DNA of 64,000 nucleotides from Acidobacteriota bacterium (GTDB lineage Bacteria > Acidobacteriota > Blastocatellia > Pyrinomonadales > Pyrinomonadaceae), in contig CP065000.1 of assembly GCA_016700075.1 (NCBI GenBank), forward strand, positions 620,001 to 684,000. The letters run 5' to 3'. Both the position numbers and the translations under genes were made by a program. The notes under the pieces are model-generated. The model did not search any database and had not been told where the DNA came from. It worked only from the letters and a program-made list of their open reading frames with translations. Positions 8,529-18,174 of this stretch are shown here, piece after piece. The stretch's first letter is position 1, and each line of letters starts with the position of its first letter.

Positions 8529-8552
8529 TAAAAACCCGCGATAAACGCGGTG
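8529..8552 (-). terminator. Rho-independent terminator after the helicase operon
   Basis: On the minus strand a CCGCG/CGCGG stem with a TTTAT loop is followed by GTTTTTAG. It lies about 40 bp beyond the stop of the strawberry-notch gene (8589), so it would end that operon before the sigma-54 activator gene. The sequence between it and the activator start (8414-8528) would then have to hold the activator promoter. Confidence 0.6.
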
Positions 8553-8588
8553 GTTACCTTTTATATACCTTTTTTTTCTGATTTTTTT

Positions 8589-11500
8589 TTACATCGCGAA
8601 TGTTTCGTTTATTAGCGGAATGCCGTTCTGATCTACAAACACTTTCGCGGAGCCGCCGAGACTGGTCACGGATTCGAGAGCTGGTTCGATAAGCCATTCT
8701 GGTAGGATTACAGGTTCCTGTTTTGTGAGTTTCTCGGTTGCGGCCTGTAATTCCGGAAGAAACGATATGCTTGTCGATTCGGGCGGATAAAGAAGCAAGA
8801 CCCTTTCGAGAGCGAGCCACGGCAACTCCTCCGGCAAGAAAAATCTCTGCTTTCCGTGCTGAACAATATTGACAAGGCCCATTCCCCGCAATTCGCGAAT
8901 CTGTTCAAAGGTCGAAGGACAAATCTCTGTAAGAAGTTGTCCCTGGAACCTTGCGGAACGCACCGTGATATCGCCAATCAGATCGACGCTGTTCTTCTCG
9001 AAATCGACAACACGCAACACCTCGTTCGCGGTCGTTGGAATACTCGAACGGAGGCCAAAGTGCTGCCGAATATCTCTAAGCCATTCTTCGGAGATTTTTA
9101 CTCCGACCAGTCGCGTACCACCATCTGTTGTGGTCCGAACTATATTCAACGCGTCGTGACTAAGCGTTTTCAGATATTTCCATATAGGAAGCAATGCACC
9201 GCTAAGGATGTGTACGGTCCTGTTCTCAAATTCAGGTATCTTGTTCTCTTCCTCGATCCACCAGTCTTCCGCTCTGGTCTTCGGGACTATGCGATACCGT
9301 TGATTCAACTCGTTCTCGCGAAGATAGGCTACATTGCGGCCGAAAGGCTTTGTTATCGAGAACATCTGATACCGCTCCCCTGTTTCTGGATCGGTATGGG
9401 ACAATGTTTTTCTCACCGCTATGAACGATCCGTCTCGCCGGTCCTGATAGAACTGATGTATCTCGCTGGCCGCCATGTCCAGATATCTGGCCGGCGTCGT
9501 TGCGACTTTAAGTTCCAATTTGTAATAAACCGTCTTTGCTCCGGTCAGGGGATCTGAATTAAGAACCTGGGGCGATCCCGAGATGACGACTGACATCGCT
9601 TTCAGGTCTTCCATCCCATCATCGAGCTTTCCTTTCTGTTTTAGATATTCGATTGTTTCGAGGAATGTTGAATAGAAATAGTCGAAGAGAGCATTCTGCC
9701 GGTCCACCTCAAGCGAAAGCAGCCTGTTTAGGAATCGAGGGATATTGGTCTTCTCGCTGTCGGGGATCTGCTCGTCACCATCGACCGTTTTAACAAGCCC
9801 CATATCCCTCAGCGCCTGTTTCGGATCATCGAGCCCCTCGATCTCCCGGCCTTTCATGATGCCAGTGAGTACAACACTTAACGCCGAACGCCCTTCTCTC
9901 GATTCAAGGTTATATTTATCAAGATTACCGGCCTTTTCGGCACGGCGGTCGCCCTTTGTAAGGGCTCCCATATTACCAAGCCTTCGGGCGATAGTTGAGG
10001 AGAATCTTTTCTCACCGCCGAGTTCCGTGAAGACGAGCAGGTAGACTGGCGGTGCGACCTGTCCTGTGCGATGAGTACGCCCGAAATCCTGGATCTGTTT
10101 ATCGGCGGACCATTTTAGCTCCGCAGCGATATGGAGACGTCTCTGCTGATTCCCAACGGACTTGCCTGCATGAAGGCTGTCCCCTGTCGATGCCACTTCG
10201 GACATGACCGCGATCCGTTTGTCACCATTCTGAAAAGCATTCTTTTCATGCAGGTTGATAAGCTTTGAAGGGACACCAGCGAGTTGTCGCGGCCGATACT
10301 CCAATGTGCCATTCGCTGTTCGGATCAAGCGTTTCTTCCGACCGGTCATCTCTGCAATATTCTCTACCCCGAAGTAATTCACGAGTTGATCAAGCGGATG
10401 CTCAGGAACTTCCAGAATTGAAAGCTTATCCAATAGCTCGGCTCTTAGTTGCAAAGCTGCACGACTCTCAACCTGCTCGCCGTTTGCGTCAACGAGAGGG
10501 ATGTATTCTATAGTTCCGCTATATGGATTGGTTCTTTCCTGGAAGCACGCGGTCGGGAAACAATTTGCGACGAGTCGTGTAAGAGTTTCTCTTGGACTAA
10601 AATCGAGGCTATCGATAGCCTCTTCCTGATCCGCCGCCCGCTCTATCTGCTTCTTGGTCTGGCTCTCACCCGTGCCCGTTATCGACACCACAATGGACTC
10701 TTTTCTGCCGAGAGCACCTTCGATCTCTCGGATAAGAGTCGGCACCTTAAATGCCGTGATCAGATTGCGAAAGCAGCGTTGATGCTCAGCCCAGAATTGA
10801 TTTAGAGCACTGCTTCGGGTCGCCTTGCCGGAGTTGGTTAGATCAAGGGCTCGATGAATATTGCGAAAAACTTCCTGCCAGCCTTGGGCCATATTGTCGT
10901 ACATCATTCGCTGAGCGGGAGTGAGTTTATGAATGACCTCACGAAATTCGACCGACAGGCCCGACTCGGGATCGGTTCCCATACTTAGGTTGCCGCATAG
11001 GTATCGTCCCATCGCCTTAAGGTCGCGGCATACCATTTCCAGCGCCCCGACACCGCCAGACTCGATTTCTTCGGCGAACTGTTCAAACCCTAGCGGAAAG
11101 TTAGTCCCCTCGCCCCATAAACCAAGCCGCGACATGTAAGCGAGATGTCTAACCTCACCCGCCGAGGTTGCAGAGGAATAGACAACTCTCACATCCGGGA
11201 ACTTCTCAGGATTCTGGATCTCAAGTACGGCTGCTCCGGTCTGTGTCGATTTGCCGCGGTCGTCGGCAAAAGCGTACTTAGCCTTGTGCCCTTCATCGAA
11301 GATCACGACTCCGGTGGGTCCAAGCCATCGTGTAATTTGATCGAGCCGTTTATTGCCCTTTTTCGATCTGGCTATTAGCGATCGATACGTGCAGAAAACT
11401 ATTCCTTCATGAATGTCTATCTCCTGATCGGCTGTAAAGTCATTGATTAGCCTGATCGGTGGCGTCAGGCCAAGTCGTTTGAATTCATCGGAAACTGCTT

Positions 11501-11948
11501 CGATAAGATCCGCCTTTACAGAAAACCAAACAGCCCGCCGTCTTCCCTGAAACCAGTTATCGAGAACTATTCCAGCTAATGTCGCAGTCTTACCCGTTCC
11601 GGTTCCGTCTCCGATGCTGATGCCCGCTCGCGATCCGTCCGCCAGCGTCTGCTCGTGCGCCTGTCCAGCGTAGACTATTCGCTCCACCTGCATGGCCGAT
11701 AGCTTTCCCGTTTCAGATAGACATCTCGGCAAGCGTGGCCGGTACCGGATCGGCGGTGGTTCGACGTTGGCAAGACCGGGTGGTTCGACGATCACTCCCG
11801 GATGTGGCGAACCACCGGTAATAAATCGCGGCGAGTAAACTTGAATTTCGAGATCATCTTGGGTTTGTTCTACTGTTCCCGTCCCATTACTCGGAATTAG
11901 TACAGTCGCAGGAAGCCCTTCCGAACTTCGTTCTTGAATGGAATACAT
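8589..11948 (-). CDS. Strawberry-notch-like superfamily 2 helicase
   Basis: This 1119-residue helicase has Walker A GDGTGTGKT (113-121), a DEGH box (218-221, VVIFDEGHKAKY) and the C-terminal helicase domain with the SBNO signature ASTGDSLHAG and QDFGRTHRTGQ (about residues 590-650). The long C-terminal part (about 700-1119) is beta-rich and not assigned. Bacterial SBNO proteins are common on large plasmids, phages and ICEs next to N6-methylases, and are thought to act in DNA handling or anti-restriction during transfer. Here the methylase lies 15 bp upstream in the same operon. Annotation of the helicase is firm; the role in transfer is inference. Confidence 0.9.
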   Translation of the reverse strand: MYSIQERSSEGLPATVLIPSNGTGTVEQTQDDLEIQVYSPRFITGGSPHPGVIVEPPGLANVEPPPIRYRPRLPRCLSETGKLSAMQVERIVYAGQAHEQTLADGSRAGISIGDGTGTGKTATLAGIVLDNWFQGRRRAVWFSVKADLIEAVSDEFKRLGLTPPIRLINDFTADQEIDIHEGIVFCTYRSLIARSKKGNKRLDQITRWLGPTGVVIFDEGHKAKYAFADDRGKSTQTGAAVLEIQNPEKFPDVRVVYSSATSAGEVRHLAYMSRLGLWGEGTNFPLGFEQFAEEIESGGVGALEMVCRDLKAMGRYLCGNLSMGTDPESGLSVEFREVIHKLTPAQRMMYDNMAQGWQEVFRNIHRALDLTNSGKATRSSALNQFWAEHQRCFRNLITAFKVPTLIREIEGALGRKESIVVSITGTGESQTKKQIERAADQEEAIDSLDFSPRETLTRLVANCFPTACFQERTNPYSGTIEYIPLVDANGEQVESRAALQLRAELLDKLSILEVPEHPLDQLVNYFGVENIAEMTGRKKRLIRTANGTLEYRPRQLAGVPSKLINLHEKNAFQNGDKRIAVMSEVASTGDSLHAGKSVGNQQRRLHIAAELKWSADKQIQDFGRTHRTGQVAPPVYLLVFTELGGEKRFSSTIARRLGNMGALTKGDRRAEKAGNLDKYNLESREGRSALSVVLTGIMKGREIEGLDDPKQALRDMGLVKTVDGDEQIPDSEKTNIPRFLNRLLSLEVDRQNALFDYFYSTFLETIEYLKQKGKLDDGMEDLKAMSVVISGSPQVLNSDPLTGAKTVYYKLELKVATTPARYLDMAASEIHQFYQDRRDGSFIAVRKTLSHTDPETGERYQMFSITKPFGRNVAYLRENELNQRYRIVPKTRAEDWWIEEENKIPEFENRTVHILSGALLPIWKYLKTLSHDALNIVRTTTDGGTRLVGVKISEEWLRDIRQHFGLRSSIPTTANEVLRVVDFEKNSVDLIGDITVRSARFQGQLLTEICPSTFEQIRELRGMGLVNIVQHGKQRFFLPEELPWLALERVLLLYPPESTSISFLPELQAATEKLTKQEPVILPEWLIEPALESVTSLGGSAKVFVDQNGIPLINETFAM

Positions 11949-11963
11949 TGCTTTTTCTATTGA

Positions 11964-12935
11964 TCAAAAACGGAGATCTAACGAAATGGATTGTTCAAAG
12001 GCATCCTCGACCGACCGAGCAGCAATATGCGGAACCGCTTCAAGGTCGGACATCGAAGGTGAATCGATCATGAGCGACTTTGTCCCGAGAATGAGCGTTG
12101 TCTTGACGCTCGTGCCGTTGCCGTAGAACTCCCGCCCGGGCAGTTCGATGGAGGCTTTTACCTGTATTTCAGGGGAAAGATATTCCCAGAACCGATTTCC
12201 ACTGTGGGATTTCGGAGAACCGCTCTCACCAAGGATCACCGCGAATCGCCCGCCTTTCTTTAGCCTTCGTAATGCCGATTCGATATGACGAAAGCCGAAG
12301 TCCCGACTGTTATTTTTCACGCGGCCGCCAGTCGAAGAAAATGGCGGATTGGCGAGAACGATGTCGGGAAGTAGATCCTCAGGCAGACGATCGTCGATGA
12401 ACTCTGCATCGAAACAATATGGCTGGAACCCCAACGCCAAAGCGGAGCCTCTCCTCCTAGGGTCGATCTCATTAGCTATCAGTTTGGCTCCAGAAGCAGA
12501 CGCCCATACCGCAAGACAACCCGTACCACAGGAAGGTTCGAGCCCTGTCTCGCCCTGCTTAATGTTCAAAAGATAGGCGGCTAGATACGCAATCGTTGCC
12601 GGCGTCGAGAACTGTTGATAGGTGATCTGAGTTTCACTTCTCCACGTCTGCGTTGGAAGTCGTTTTTGTAAAGGTCTTACGACAGCAGAGACTGCTTCGA
12701 TTGGATCCGTTGATGCGAGCAGATCGGGCCCGTACTTTTTCAGAATAAGTAGGTTCAACGCAGTTTCAGCTATCTCGTGATAGATATGAGCATCGACGTT
12801 GAAATCAAAGACACCACTTTCCTTGCAGATCTCAATAAGTTCTTTGTTGGAGATCTTTCGATCGCCATCAATTATGCCTGCGACTTGTTCGATTAGATCT
12901 CGGAATGAGGTATAGGAAACGGTTGGCTCGCACAT
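11964..12935 (-). CDS. N6-adenine DNA methyltransferase
   Basis: This 323-residue class I SAM-dependent enzyme has motif I LEPSCGTG (132-139), an acidic ANEID (motif II, about 154-158) and the catalytic NPPF motif IV (196-199, DIVLANPPFSSTGG). The N-terminal 100 residues are helical. There is no linked restriction endonuclease. On mobile elements such solitary methylases paired with SBNO helicases may modify incoming DNA to evade host restriction; that is a family-level idea, not shown here. It lies 26 bp downstream of the TOPRIM gene and 15 bp upstream of the helicase gene. Confidence 0.9.
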   Translation of the reverse strand: MCEPTVSYTSFRDLIEQVAGIIDGDRKISNKELIEICKESGVFDFNVDAHIYHEIAETALNLLILKKYGPDLLASTDPIEAVSAVVRPLQKRLPTQTWRSETQITYQQFSTPATIAYLAAYLLNIKQGETGLEPSCGTGCLAVWASASGAKLIANEIDPRRRGSALALGFQPYCFDAEFIDDRLPEDLLPDIVLANPPFSSTGGRVKNNSRDFGFRHIESALRRLKKGGRFAVILGESGSPKSHSGNRFWEYLSPEIQVKASIELPGREFYGNGTSVKTTLILGTKSLMIDSPSMSDLEAVPHIAARSVEDAFEQSISLDLRF

Positions 12936-12961
12936 GACGCAAACTGTCAGCCGCTAATTTC

Positions 12962-14086
12962 TTATGGCGAGATTCCAACGAATTGATGGCTAGCCTCTTC
13001 GAAACATTCAGGAGTTAGCAATCCAAGCCATTCGGAAACTTGCAGATATTTAAGAGAGGCTCCCGCGATCAGAGCATCGTCAATTCCTTTGAAATGTCTA
13101 TCCCATGCGAGAATTTTTATGGGTGCGTCGCAGGACAAGAACTGCTGTTCCCGAATTCGCAGAGTGAGTAATGATGCCATTGCTCTCGCTACATGTGGAT
13201 TTGTGAAGCAATCTGCGTCGAATGCGATTTCCAGAATCCTTCGCCGCGCGACTTTAACAATTTCCTGATGCGACGTTGCGACTCCGCCATTGGCGACGAC
13301 ATATCGATCCCGCAAGAAGTGCTGGGCCGCCACAGCTTTGAAGACACCTTCGGTAACAAGCACCGTCCTAGTCGTATTTCCTGTAAAACCCACGGAGCCT
13401 TCGTAATGAAGCGGCGTTCCAGAACTACATCCTTCACGCTTTCCGATCGACGACAGCCATTTATACTTTCCGGGCGTATTCTTAGTCTTTCCGATAGCTT
13501 TGATCTGGCAGGCCTGAATCAAACCGTTCGAATCTAAGAACGGAATCAAAAGAAGGTCATCATCATAGTCGAAATCACTACCAAGTCGCAGGATTCCATT
13601 CGATCCCTGCCAGAATCCTGGTACACCTTTGAAGGTTGGAATAGCTCTTGTCTCTCTTACGAGTAACTTGATAAGCGATAGAGCTAAAGCGTGCCTGTCG
13701 ACAACTAATTTTGGCAATATTCCGAAGCTTTCGACGCCATGACCTTGAATCGTTAACCATTCGTTGCCGAGGATTCCATTGCCGTTCTCAGGTAAGGGCG
13801 AAAGCTTAATTAGGCTCTGATAGATCTTATTCCTGACTTCGAGGGAGGCTACACAAGGTGGTTTCGAGCGAGACAGATGTTTTTGTGGCAGAGCATGACG
13901 GATTCTTGATGGGCTCCGAAAATCGTGATAAAAAATTCCCCAACCTTTGCTGCTAAGTCTGTCGGCGTTTGTCACGGAACGAGCACAGAACGCGATGTTG
14001 TGATCTTTAGTCGTGCTGCACCAGTCCGGTTTTCCGCAAATTCGGCACGGAGATCTTCTCGAGACTCGCTGGTATCCAGTCATCAT
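12962..14086 (-). CDS. Zinc-finger/TOPRIM primase-like protein
   Basis: This 374-residue protein has an N-terminal zinc-ribbon-like segment (CRICGKPDWC, then a further Cys in FCARS, within the first 36 residues) and a C-terminal TOPRIM-like domain: VLVTEGVFKAVAA (TOPRIM Glu), NGGVATS and the acidic FDAD motif. This layout is that of phage and plasmid primase or primase-associated proteins with a DnaG-like TOPRIM fold. It is the first gene of the operon with the methylase and helicase, and it would serve replication or complementary-strand synthesis of the transferred DNA. A catalytic priming activity is not proven by the motifs. Confidence 0.75.
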   Translation of the reverse strand: MMTGYQRVSRRSPCRICGKPDWCSTTKDHNIAFCARSVTNADRLSSKGWGIFYHDFRSPSRIRHALPQKHLSRSKPPCVASLEVRNKIYQSLIKLSPLPENGNGILGNEWLTIQGHGVESFGILPKLVVDRHALALSLIKLLVRETRAIPTFKGVPGFWQGSNGILRLGSDFDYDDDLLLIPFLDSNGLIQACQIKAIGKTKNTPGKYKWLSSIGKREGCSSGTPLHYEGSVGFTGNTTRTVLVTEGVFKAVAAQHFLRDRYVVANGGVATSHQEIVKVARRRILEIAFDADCFTNPHVARAMASLLTLRIREQQFLSCDAPIKILAWDRHFKGIDDALIAGASLKYLQVSEWLGLLTPECFEEASHQFVGISP

Positions 14087-14284
14087 AACTTTCCAGCGTT
14101 TCCTACCGCTTCTTTGTTATTTCGTAGCTGCGTTAGTTAGGCAGATTAAGGTAACATCTACTGCTTTGCGGAGGCCTAAGTGCAGGAAATCTATTGGGGA
14201 AAAGGCCCAACCCTTACAGTGGCCGTAAACCCTCGCAACTCTTTGCTGATAAACTGTTTTGCCCATATTCCCACCAACACTCCC

Positions 14285-14312
14285 GTAGGAAAAAGTACTG
14301 TTTTTTTCCTAC
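14285..14312. promoter_or_regulatory. Perfect 10-bp inverted repeat in the divergent intergenic region
   Basis: The arms GTAGGAAAAA and TTTTTCCTAC flank an 8-base spacer. It lies 200 bp upstream of the TOPRIM gene (minus) and about 190 bp upstream of the small plus-strand gene at 14504. It may be an operator. A terminator role is less likely because no gene ends immediately before it on either strand. Confidence 0.5.
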
Positions 14313-14378
14313 AAGAATAAGGCTACATCATCTCAATTGACTTCAACGTAGACTCACCACGCTGTTCTGGTGTATCGC

Positions 14379-14429
14379 GACATTTGTCATTGACAAATGT
14401 CACTTTACACCGCATCACTAATAGTGATG
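14379..14429. promoter_or_regulatory. Two adjacent perfect palindromes, operator-like
   Basis: Positions 14379-14401 form an 11-bp-arm palindrome (GACATTTGTCA and TGACAAATGTC around one base). Positions 14413-14429 form an 8-bp-arm palindrome (CATCACTA and TAGTGATG around one base). Their centres are 31 bp apart, about three helical turns, so a dimeric regulator could bind both on one face. A TTGACA (14390-14395) overlaps the first, as for a repressor site over a -35 box, though no convincing -10 was seen. The 14087-14503 region has no gene on either strand and otherwise shows nothing recognisable. Confidence 0.55.
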
Positions 14430-14503
14430 GATAAGCGACAGCAGCCACATATTAAAAAACTTGGAGTCTTCACGCTCGCTCAGGGCAAGGCTGCGGGAAT
14501 TAG

Positions 14504-14710
14504 ATGAAGGGCTATCGAATCGTCACAGTCGAACGGGCGGTGCTGGAGGCTCTAAAATTTATCACGAAAATAGGAGAACGAACGGCCATTAAAGCCGCCA
14601 GAGAAGCTCTTGCAACAAGAAAGACCACGGAAGCAAAGCTTGTAAAAGCAGCAAGAGAACTTGAGCTTGAATCGGTACTGGCCAAACATTTAGAGGTCAT
14701 CGTGCCATGA
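14504..14710 (+). CDS. Small basic protein of unknown function
   Basis: This 68-residue protein is rich in Ala, Lys and Glu and predicted to be almost entirely helical (LKFITKIGERTAIKAAREAL and KAARELELESVLAKHL). GGGAA lies about 7 bases before the ATG, and its stop overlaps the next gene's ATG (ATGA), so the two are coupled. It follows a region with three palindromes and is the only plus-strand transcript between two minus-strand operons. It could be a small regulator, but no DNA-binding motif is recognisable. Confidence 0.5.
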   Translation: MKGYRIVTVERAVLEALKFITKIGERTAIKAAREALATRKTTEAKLVKAARELELESVLAKHLEVIVP

Positions 14711-14913
14711 CCACCAAAGCGCAAACTTCAGTGCGGCAAAGGCTCATAAACCTGAATGTTGAGATCGGTGTGCCGTTTCAGAATTTGGAAACGGCTTTAT
14801 ACGAGGGCATCCGCCAGGGCTATCGAGCGGGAACAGGCGCGATCTACAAGCGAGGGCTGCGTCTCCCACACCGCAGCCCTCTTTCGGACAGCACATCTTC
14901 GGGCGAAGAGTAA
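14707..14913 (+). CDS. Small protein of unknown function overlapping a hairpin
   Basis: This 68-residue reading frame starts by ATGA overlap with the gene at 14504. The first about 50 residues look protein-like (VRQRLINLNVEIGVPFQN, then a GYRAGTGAIYKRG segment). The last about 20 residues are encoded through a strong hairpin (14852-14881) and look like low-value sequence, so the original protein may have been longer or different. No family is recognised. It is probably the second gene of a two-gene regulatory unit. Confidence 0.4.
   Translation: MTTKAQTSVRQRLINLNVEIGVPFQNLETALYEGIRQGYRAGTGAIYKRGLRLPHRSPLSDSTSSGEE
14852..14881 (+). terminator. Hairpin with perfect 10-bp stem, terminator-like
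   Basis: The arms GAGGGCTGCG and CGCAGCCCTC enclose a 10-base loop, followed by TTTCGG. The stem is strong but the U-tract is short. It lies inside the end of the small gene at 14707 and about 80 bp from the convergent end of the TrbL-like gene. It may terminate the short plus-strand transcript. Confidence 0.45.
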
Positions 14914-14963
14914 CTGGCCGAACGATCATCTTACTACATTTATGTAAGTTATAACCTTTTCCG

Positions 14964-17198
14964 CTAGTATTTTGGCTTCATCTCTTCCAGCCGCCTGTCC
15001 ATATCGCGGAAAAAGCCGGTCACAACTGTTGAAACCATCCTTAGCCGGGCAGCCTCCGTCGCCGCTGTTTGATTTATCAATGCGGCTTCAGTTCGGCCTT
15101 CAAAGTTGAGTTGATTTGATACTTTCTCCATGTCGGCCGAACGTCGAATGCCGGAAAGCTGGATTCCGGCACCTTGTCTGGTGCTTGAAGAGGCGATCGA
15201 ACTTCCCGTATTGAAAGCCTGCTTGCTTTGCAACGCCTGCGTTTCGAGCGCCTGATTGATTTCACCCTGATAGACATTGCTCGCCTCTACCTTCGTGTCT
15301 CCGACGATGCCGGTGTTGTTGTTTTGAAGTGCGATGTTACTTCTGGTCGTTGAGTCCATCTGCTTGTTTACTTCTTGAATAGGATGCTTATTTCTCGACC
15401 AGTCAAAAAGTTCCTGACCCGTGCGTATCGGAACGGAAGTTCCGGCGATCGAGGAGCCGCCGGGGGTGAATTCGTAGGTCTTCATCCCAAATCGCTCAAG
15501 GTTGCCCTGACCACGCAGTTCTACTTCCTTCATTCCGTCGATGGTTCGAGCTTCTTTAGTTCCTTGAGCTTCCGCTAACGTTCCTGCGATCTCCCGCTTG
15601 GTTGCCGCTGCACTGCTGCTCAGGCCATAGTTCTTGGTCGCCTCGGCCAGCAATGTCTGCGTCACCTGATTTGCCCGGATTTGTCCCAAACTGGTGGTAA
15701 GGCCGCCTTCGACTCCGGCAACGGATGACACCAATCGGGCGTCCGTTGATTGGTTTGCGGCCTCTAGGGATTTTCTTGCGGCCGTCTGCTCGGCATTGTA
15801 GATGCCCTGAATTTGGGTGTTTTCGGCTTGTCGATTGATGGCGGCTCCCGCAACTAATCCGTATGTCTCAAGCGCCGTTCCGATACTCGAAAGCATCCAG
15901 CCCATCGAGATCTGAGAGACACTCTCATAGACCTGACCTCGCAGAACTCTGTAACTGAGCCACGGAACGAGAATGAAACAGAGGCTGGAAACGAAGAACA
16001 ACGCAGTGACGATCAGAGCACTTGAAGCTGGATCATAGGCACCGTTGGTTATGATCTTCGCGGTTACTGGATCAAGAGAAAATGTACTCTCCCCGTTGTA
16101 GATAGAAAGCGCAAGAACGCCGAGGCCATAGCAAACATATAGGGTCACTTCCTTTACTATCGGAAATGCAAGCGCAAAAGTAGCTACGCCCCAACAGAAT
16201 GGATAGAACATCTGGGCGGCAAATTTCTCGTCAAAACCAAAAGCTGCGAGGACGGGCGCGGCGAGTTTCAGTCCTATTAAGATAAATAGCCCCGCGATCG
16301 CAAGAAAGAGTCCGCCGAACTTGATGATGTTCTGTCCGATCACCATAAATGTGAACATACGGGGCAGACTCCAGCCAAGGATATTAAGTTCACCGGTAAT
16401 GTCCTTTACCGTCGATTCCTTATCCATAATGATGCCGACAAGTCCGGGCTCGCCGTTCGGAAGTCGCTCTGCGAGCAATGAATTAGGATCCTCGACTGCA
16501 AAGTTTGCTTTCACAAACTTTTTCATCTTGTCGTCGAATTCTGTCACTAGCGAACGGTTGTAAGCCCGGATAGGACGGGCGAAAAACTTACCCGTTATCG
16601 TAAGGCCATCAATGATGAACGGGCTCGCTCCGATCAACACCATGAAAATGATCGAACGGATCGCCCAGGCAACGAGTTGCTCGGGTCCAAGGCCGCGGTT
16701 GTCATGGAACCGGCGAATAAAAGCAAAGATCAAGACAAAACTCGCTATGATCCACGCAAGAAACATAAGGATCGGCATGAGCGGCTTTATGATCGTATTG
16801 AGAACGGACTGAAATAGCCATTCCTGTCCAGTCCGCATGAGATTCTTGATCTGTTCGCTAAAACTGGGTGCAGGCGGTTTTGGCGGAACAACTGGGCCGG
16901 GAGACGGTGTCGCAATCGGGTTCGCGGGGTATCTATTCTCGAATTCGCGAAGTGCCGGTGCCGGACTCCCATCCAGCGGCGGCATAAACGGAGAATCCGA
17001 GTTGATCGTCATTATTAGGTCATTCGCCGTCACAGGCTGTCCGTTCATCGTTCCTACCGGAGTCTGGCCCTCGACGCGAGGAGGGCGCGGCCGGGTTTGC
17101 CCGGCCGCTGTATCGGCGAGGAGGTATGGCGAGACGAGGTAGGCGAGAACGATTAGAGCTGTCGCTAAAGCGTGGCGAAATGGAGTCGCGTTTCTCAT
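14964..17198 (-). CDS. trbL: TrbL/VirB6-like inner-membrane protein of the type IV secretion system
   Basis: This 744-residue protein has a signal peptide or first helix (about 8-30), a proline-rich periplasmic segment, then about seven hydrophobic helices between residues 135 and 430 (for example IMFLAWIIASFVLIFAFI and IIMDKEST-flanked helices), and a long Gln/Ala/Ser-rich cytoplasmic or periplasmic tail. This is the TrbL/VirB6 layout: the polytopic subunit forming the inner-membrane part of the conjugation channel. It is the last gene of the minus-strand trb operon (VirB2-VirB3-VirB4-TrbJ-TrbL), 43 bp after TrbJ. The extended hydrophilic C-terminus is common in TrbL of ICEs. Confidence 0.85.
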   Translation of the reverse strand: MRNATPFRHALATALIVLAYLVSPYLLADTAAGQTRPRPPRVEGQTPVGTMNGQPVTANDLIMTINSDSPFMPPLDGSPAPALREFENRYPANPIATPSPGPVVPPKPPAPSFSEQIKNLMRTGQEWLFQSVLNTIIKPLMPILMFLAWIIASFVLIFAFIRRFHDNRGLGPEQLVAWAIRSIIFMVLIGASPFIIDGLTITGKFFARPIRAYNRSLVTEFDDKMKKFVKANFAVEDPNSLLAERLPNGEPGLVGIIMDKESTVKDITGELNILGWSLPRMFTFMVIGQNIIKFGGLFLAIAGLFILIGLKLAAPVLAAFGFDEKFAAQMFYPFCWGVATFALAFPIVKEVTLYVCYGLGVLALSIYNGESTFSLDPVTAKIITNGAYDPASSALIVTALFFVSSLCFILVPWLSYRVLRGQVYESVSQISMGWMLSSIGTALETYGLVAGAAINRQAENTQIQGIYNAEQTAARKSLEAANQSTDARLVSSVAGVEGGLTTSLGQIRANQVTQTLLAEATKNYGLSSSAAATKREIAGTLAEAQGTKEARTIDGMKEVELRGQGNLERFGMKTYEFTPGGSSIAGTSVPIRTGQELFDWSRNKHPIQEVNKQMDSTTRSNIALQNNNTGIVGDTKVEASNVYQGEINQALETQALQSKQAFNTGSSIASSSTRQGAGIQLSGIRRSADMEKVSNQLNFEGRTEAALINQTAATEAARLRMVSTVVTGFFRDMDRRLEEMKPKY

Positions 17199-17241
17199 GG
17201 CTTTGTTTGTTCTATTTCTTTAGATTCGATCGTTTTGGCGG

Positions 17242-18174
17242 TTATGGAAGGGGACTTTCATAGACGTCGTCATTCCATACTTCATAGCGTTCGAGTTCGC
17301 GAAGAAACTCGTCCGAGGCTCGGGTGATCCCGGTCATCATCTCAGTGCTTCGTCGAATCTCTTTTCCGAATTCTGTCATCTGCTCGATCTTGAGGCCGTA
17401 GGCAATAAATTTTGCCTGGATCTTCGCTTCAAGCTCGCGCAGTTGTCCTTCGACTGTTGAAATACGCAGATTGATCGCGAGCATCTGATCGATCAGAGAT
17501 TGAACACCATCCCGATTGGCTGCCGGATTAGCTTCTATCGCGCGGGTTTCATCTGCGATCTTCTCTCGTTCTTCATACAGCTTGGCTAGATCGAGAAGCA
17601 TGTTTTCACGGTCGAAGAGCATCCGTTCGAGTTCAGAATCGAGCTTTGCGAGGCGTTCAAGATTCTTGAGGTGGGCATCGGCGCTTCGACCGATCGAATG
17701 CCGAAGGAAATCGTCAAGGTCTCGCTTGTTTGCGTCCATATCGAAGATGCCGTTCTTAAGGCGTCGTGCGATATTGACGACAGAATGAATCTGGCTCGTG
17801 ATGGTCGCCTCAATTCGTTTCTTTAGTTCAAAGGTGCCCCGTATCAGACGGCCGATGGTCGCATATGTAGTTATCAGCTGCTTGTGCCGCATGACTTGCT
17901 CTTCAACCTTACCGAGGATCCCTCTCAGATTAGTTACGCTTTCCACCATCTTTTCGTACTGCTTGACCGCTTGTTCATAGGTATCGATATAGTGGTTGAT
18001 GGTCTCCACCCACCGTGCTGCCTCCTCGACCCTCTTCTCAACCTGGAGAATATACTGTGACGGATCGAATACCGTCCACTGTGCCCGGGCCGGGCGAACG
18101 TCGAAACCAATAAAGATCGACGAAAGAACTGCCCCGAAAACGAGATGTCTTACTATTCCGTTACTTCCGATCAT
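17242..18174 (-). CDS. trbJ: TrbJ/VirB5-like conjugal transfer protein
   Basis: This 310-residue exported protein has a signal peptide (about 1-32, ending in RPARA-Q), followed by the TrbJ-typical WTVFDPSQYILQVEK start of the mature part and long coiled-coil helices (about 40-290). TrbJ/VirB5 proteins are periplasmic minor pilus-tip components that help recipient contact. The start codon overlaps the VirB4 stop (ATGA), so translation is coupled. It sits between VirB4 and TrbL as in classical trb operons. Confidence 0.85.
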   Translation of the reverse strand: MIGSNGIVRHLVFGAVLSSIFIGFDVRPARAQWTVFDPSQYILQVEKRVEEAARWVETINHYIDTYEQAVKQYEKMVESVTNLRGILGKVEEQVMRHKQLITTYATIGRLIRGTFELKKRIEATITSQIHSVVNIARRLKNGIFDMDANKRDLDDFLRHSIGRSADAHLKNLERLAKLDSELERMLFDRENMLLDLAKLYEEREKIADETRAIEANPAANRDGVQSLIDQMLAINLRISTVEGQLRELEAKIQAKFIAYGLKIEQMTEFGKEIRRSTEMMTGITRASDEFLRELERYEVWNDDVYESPLP

